DNA from: JAAZBW01 sp035647855
GTDB taxonomy: Bacteria > Actinomycetota > Actinomycetes > Actinomycetales > Actinomycetaceae
DNA length: 64,000 nucleotides
NCBI GenBank assembly: GCA_035647855.1
Contig: DASRMP010000007.1
Span: 9,643 to 73,642, forward strand
Direction: 5' to 3'
The position numbers were made by a program, and so were the translations under genes. Shown here in pieces: positions 62,351 to 64,000 of this stretch (its first letter is position 1; every line of letters starts with the position of its first letter). Below the pieces are notes generated by a model that saw nothing but the letters and a program-made list of their open reading frames with translations, searched no databases and was not told the origin of the DNA.

Positions 62351-63489
62351 GTGTCTGGGATGCCCTTGTCGGGCAGGATCACGTCGTCGAGACGCTGTCG
62401 AACGCCGTCGAGGACCGTCGCGCGATGACGCACGCGTGGCTGATCACGGGCCCGCCCGGCTCGGGGCGTTCGGTGGCGGCGCGGGCGTTCGCGGCGGCGC
62501 TGCAGTGCGAGCAGAATCCGGCGGGCTGCGGCGAGTGCAAACCGTGCCGCACCGTGCTCGCGGGGACGCATCCGGACGTGGTCTTCGTGGCGACCGACCA
62601 AGTGGTCATCAAGATGGACGAGGTCCGAGCCCTCGTCCTCACGGCGGCAAGGAGCGCCTCGCAGGGACGCTGGCGAATCATCGTGGTCGAGGATGCGGAT
62701 CGCATGCTGGAGCGAACATCGAACGTGCTGTTGAAATCGATCGAGGAGCCGGCCGTGAACACGGTCTGGCTGCTGTGCGCCCCCTCCCCGGACGATGTCA
62801 TAGTCACGATCCGCTCCCGCTGCCGCCAGATCGGCCTGCGGATCCCGGACCCGCAGGCCGTGGCGGACCTGCTCGTTCGGCGCGACGGCGTCGATCCGGA
62901 CCTGGCTCTCAAGGCAGCGCGGGCGGCGCAGTCCCACGTCGGGATCGCGAAACGGCTCGCCACCAACGAGAAGGCACGCGAGCGGCGACGGCGCCTTCTG
63001 ATGCTTCCGAACCGGATCAGAGGTGTCGGGGACGCGGTCTTCGAGGCCGCTGGCCTGGTAGAGGAGTCGGCGGCGGACGCCAAGTCCGTGGCCGCACAGC
63101 TCGACGGCGAGGAGCGCGCCGAGTTGCTGCGCACCCTCGGCATTGAGGAGGGCACATCGATCCCGCCGGCGATTCGTTCGCAGATCCGCCACCTCGAGGA
63201 GAACCAGAAGAAGCGCGGAACCCGGGTCCAGCGGGACGCTCTGGATCGCGCGATGACTGATCTGCTCTCTTTCTACCGCGACGTCGTCATCGTGCAACTC
63301 GGTTCGGACGTGCCCCTCGTGAACGAAGATCTCGCGGACGAGATCTCGGCGGTTGCCGCGGAGTCGACGCCGGAGCAGACCGTCCGCCGCATGGATGCGA
63401 TCGGCCAGGCGCGCACTCGGCTGGAAGGAAACGTGGCACCGCTGCTGGCTGTCGAGGCTATGCTGATCGCTCTGCGACCTCGGGGCTGA
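62347..63489 (+). CDS. holB: DNA polymerase III delta-prime subunit
   Basis: A 380-residue clamp-loader subunit. It begins VWDALVGQDHVVETL and has a modified Walker A, GPPGSGRSVAARAF. Zinc-type cysteines lie in CGECKPCRTV. The SRC motif lies in TIRSRCRQIGL, and VVEDADRM replaces the DEAD box. The altered P-loop (Arg for Lys) is expected for delta-prime, which does not hydrolyse ATP. It is translationally coupled to tmk by a 4-nt overlap. Confidence 0.95.
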   Translation: MSVWDALVGQDHVVETLSNAVEDRRAMTHAWLITGPPGSGRSVAARAFAAALQCEQNPAGCGECKPCRTVLAGTHPDVVFVATDQVVIKMDEVRALVLTAARSASQGRWRIIVVEDADRMLERTSNVLLKSIEEPAVNTVWLLCAPSPDDVIVTIRSRCRQIGLRIPDPQAVADLLVRRDGVDPDLALKAARAAQSHVGIAKRLATNEKARERRRRLLMLPNRIRGVGDAVFEAAGLVEESAADAKSVAAQLDGEERAELLRTLGIEEGTSIPPAIRSQIRHLEENQKKRGTRVQRDALDRAMTDLLSFYRDVVIVQLGSDVPLVNEDLADEISAVAAESTPEQTVRRMDAIGQARTRLEGNVAPLLAVEAMLIALRPRG

Positions 63490-63516
63490 TCCGGGTTAGT
63501 CTCAAGTCCGTCAACG

Positions 63517-63864
63517 GCTGGGAAACTTCGGACTGCCTTCGGGGTCTGGAAGTGGGTGGCTGGGGAGCTTTGCACCATTTTCAACGCTCCAAACCGGGCT
63601 GCTGGGGAACTTGGCACCTCGTCTTGCCGCTTACGTGGTGTCGCTGGGGAACTTGGCACCTCGTCTGCTACCCCGAGGCTGCTTCTTGGGGAACTTCAGA
63701 CCTCGACTTCGGGGGGCGATGTTCCCCAGCAGGTCTCAGGTTCCCCAGCGCGCCGCCCAGACGGGGTCTGAAATTCCCCAACTCCCGCCAGATCGTCCCG
63801 GACGGGGTCCAAGTTTCCCCAGTTCCCGCCGGACGGTCCTGAATGGGGTTCGAGTTTCCCCGGC
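63517..63864. repeat. Inverting array of CTGGGGAACTT units
   Basis: Five forward units resemble GCTGGGGAACTTGGCACCTCG (63517, 63559, 63601, 63643, 63685), three of them about 42 bp apart. Five reverse units resemble GGGGTCYRAGTTTCCCCAG (ending about 63730, 63750, 63782, 63822, 63864). The orientation changes once, near 63708-63716. There is no gene in the stretch. Confidence 0.85.
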
Positions 63865-63893
63865 GGCGGTGTCCGGCCGGGTTCGCGGCGTGA

Positions 63894-64000
63894 GGGCGTG
63901 CGTTCGTCACATCGGGGCGCACGATCGTCACATCGGCGAAATCGGGGCGCACGTTCGTCACGAGATGGCTGGCGTTCGTCACGATGGCGCAGTGACGTCA
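63894..64000. repeat. Second copy of the GTGACGAWCGTGCGCC array, cut by window end
   Basis: Reverse-complement units lie at 63894-63910, 63915-63931 and 63945-63961. They are followed by the block GATGGCTGGCGTTCGTCACG and the left half of the palindromic centre (GCAGTGACGTCA). Bases 63945-64000 match 19272-19327 with four differences. The right half should continue beyond 64000. Confidence 0.85.

Overview
This window is high-GC DNA from an actinobacterium, most likely Actinomycetota of the Actinomycetales/Micrococcales type. Lineage-typical genes support this: DUF3027, DUF2530, DUF3263 and LytR_C proteins, a class II DAHP synthase, a CIRCE-controlled groEL without groES beside it, a mycobacterial-style LigD with Ku, and a c-di-AMP (ydaO-type) leader in front of an NlpC/P60 hydrolase. 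I cannot name the genus from sequence alone.

Layout. 1-5242: the first 1,747 codons of a giant secreted minus-strand protein. It has a metzincin-type zinc site, an acidic Pro/Val/Glu linker and a very long beta-rich repetitive region that runs off the window. 5407-8679: a sensor kinase/LuxR regulator pair, then an XRE regulator plus membrane protein behind a promoter with two palindromic operators. 8988-11168: a secreted GHL10-type glycosidase with three SLH-like repeats. 11249-18938: a probable urease island. It carries a DMT-family transporter and a complete ureAB-C-E-F-G-D cluster. A tRNA-Arg(CCT) gene with a decayed tyrosine integrase beside it bounds one end, and a 36-bp copy of the tRNA 3' end bounds the other. 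19242-19457: an array of short repeats that invert around a palindrome.

19526-36707 holds universal stress, cell-wall hydrolase, serine biosynthesis, transport (two MFS, one AzgA purine permease), cold-shock, TPM/PspA envelope-stress, NYN-domain, PhoP/PhoR-like and HD-family genes. 36761-50267 holds an orphan WXG100 protein, GroEL with twin CIRCE sites, LytR_C and DUF3263 proteins, uracil-DNA glycosylase, DAHP synthase, divergent LigD and Ku, an LtaS-like enzyme, tRNA-Thr(TGT), a DsbA-like oxidoreductase and a Ser/Thr kinase. 50486-63489 is mostly housekeeping: an MsmK-type ABC ATPase, an unrecognised membrane-anchored protein, rlmB, cysS, nadE, a UMF1 permease, ispF, topA, tmk and holB. The last 500 bases hold two more repeat arrays. 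One of them is a second copy of the 19.2-kb array and is cut by the window end at its palindromic centre.

The most interesting items are the urease island with its att-like repeats and integrase remnant, the Cys-to-Thr change in the urease flap, the giant metzincin surface protein, and two families of intergenic repeat arrays whose units switch orientation at a centre. No restriction, CRISPR-Cas, toxin-antitoxin or prophage structural genes were seen. Membrane segments, domain limits and most starts are judged by eye; no alignment or structure search was possible.
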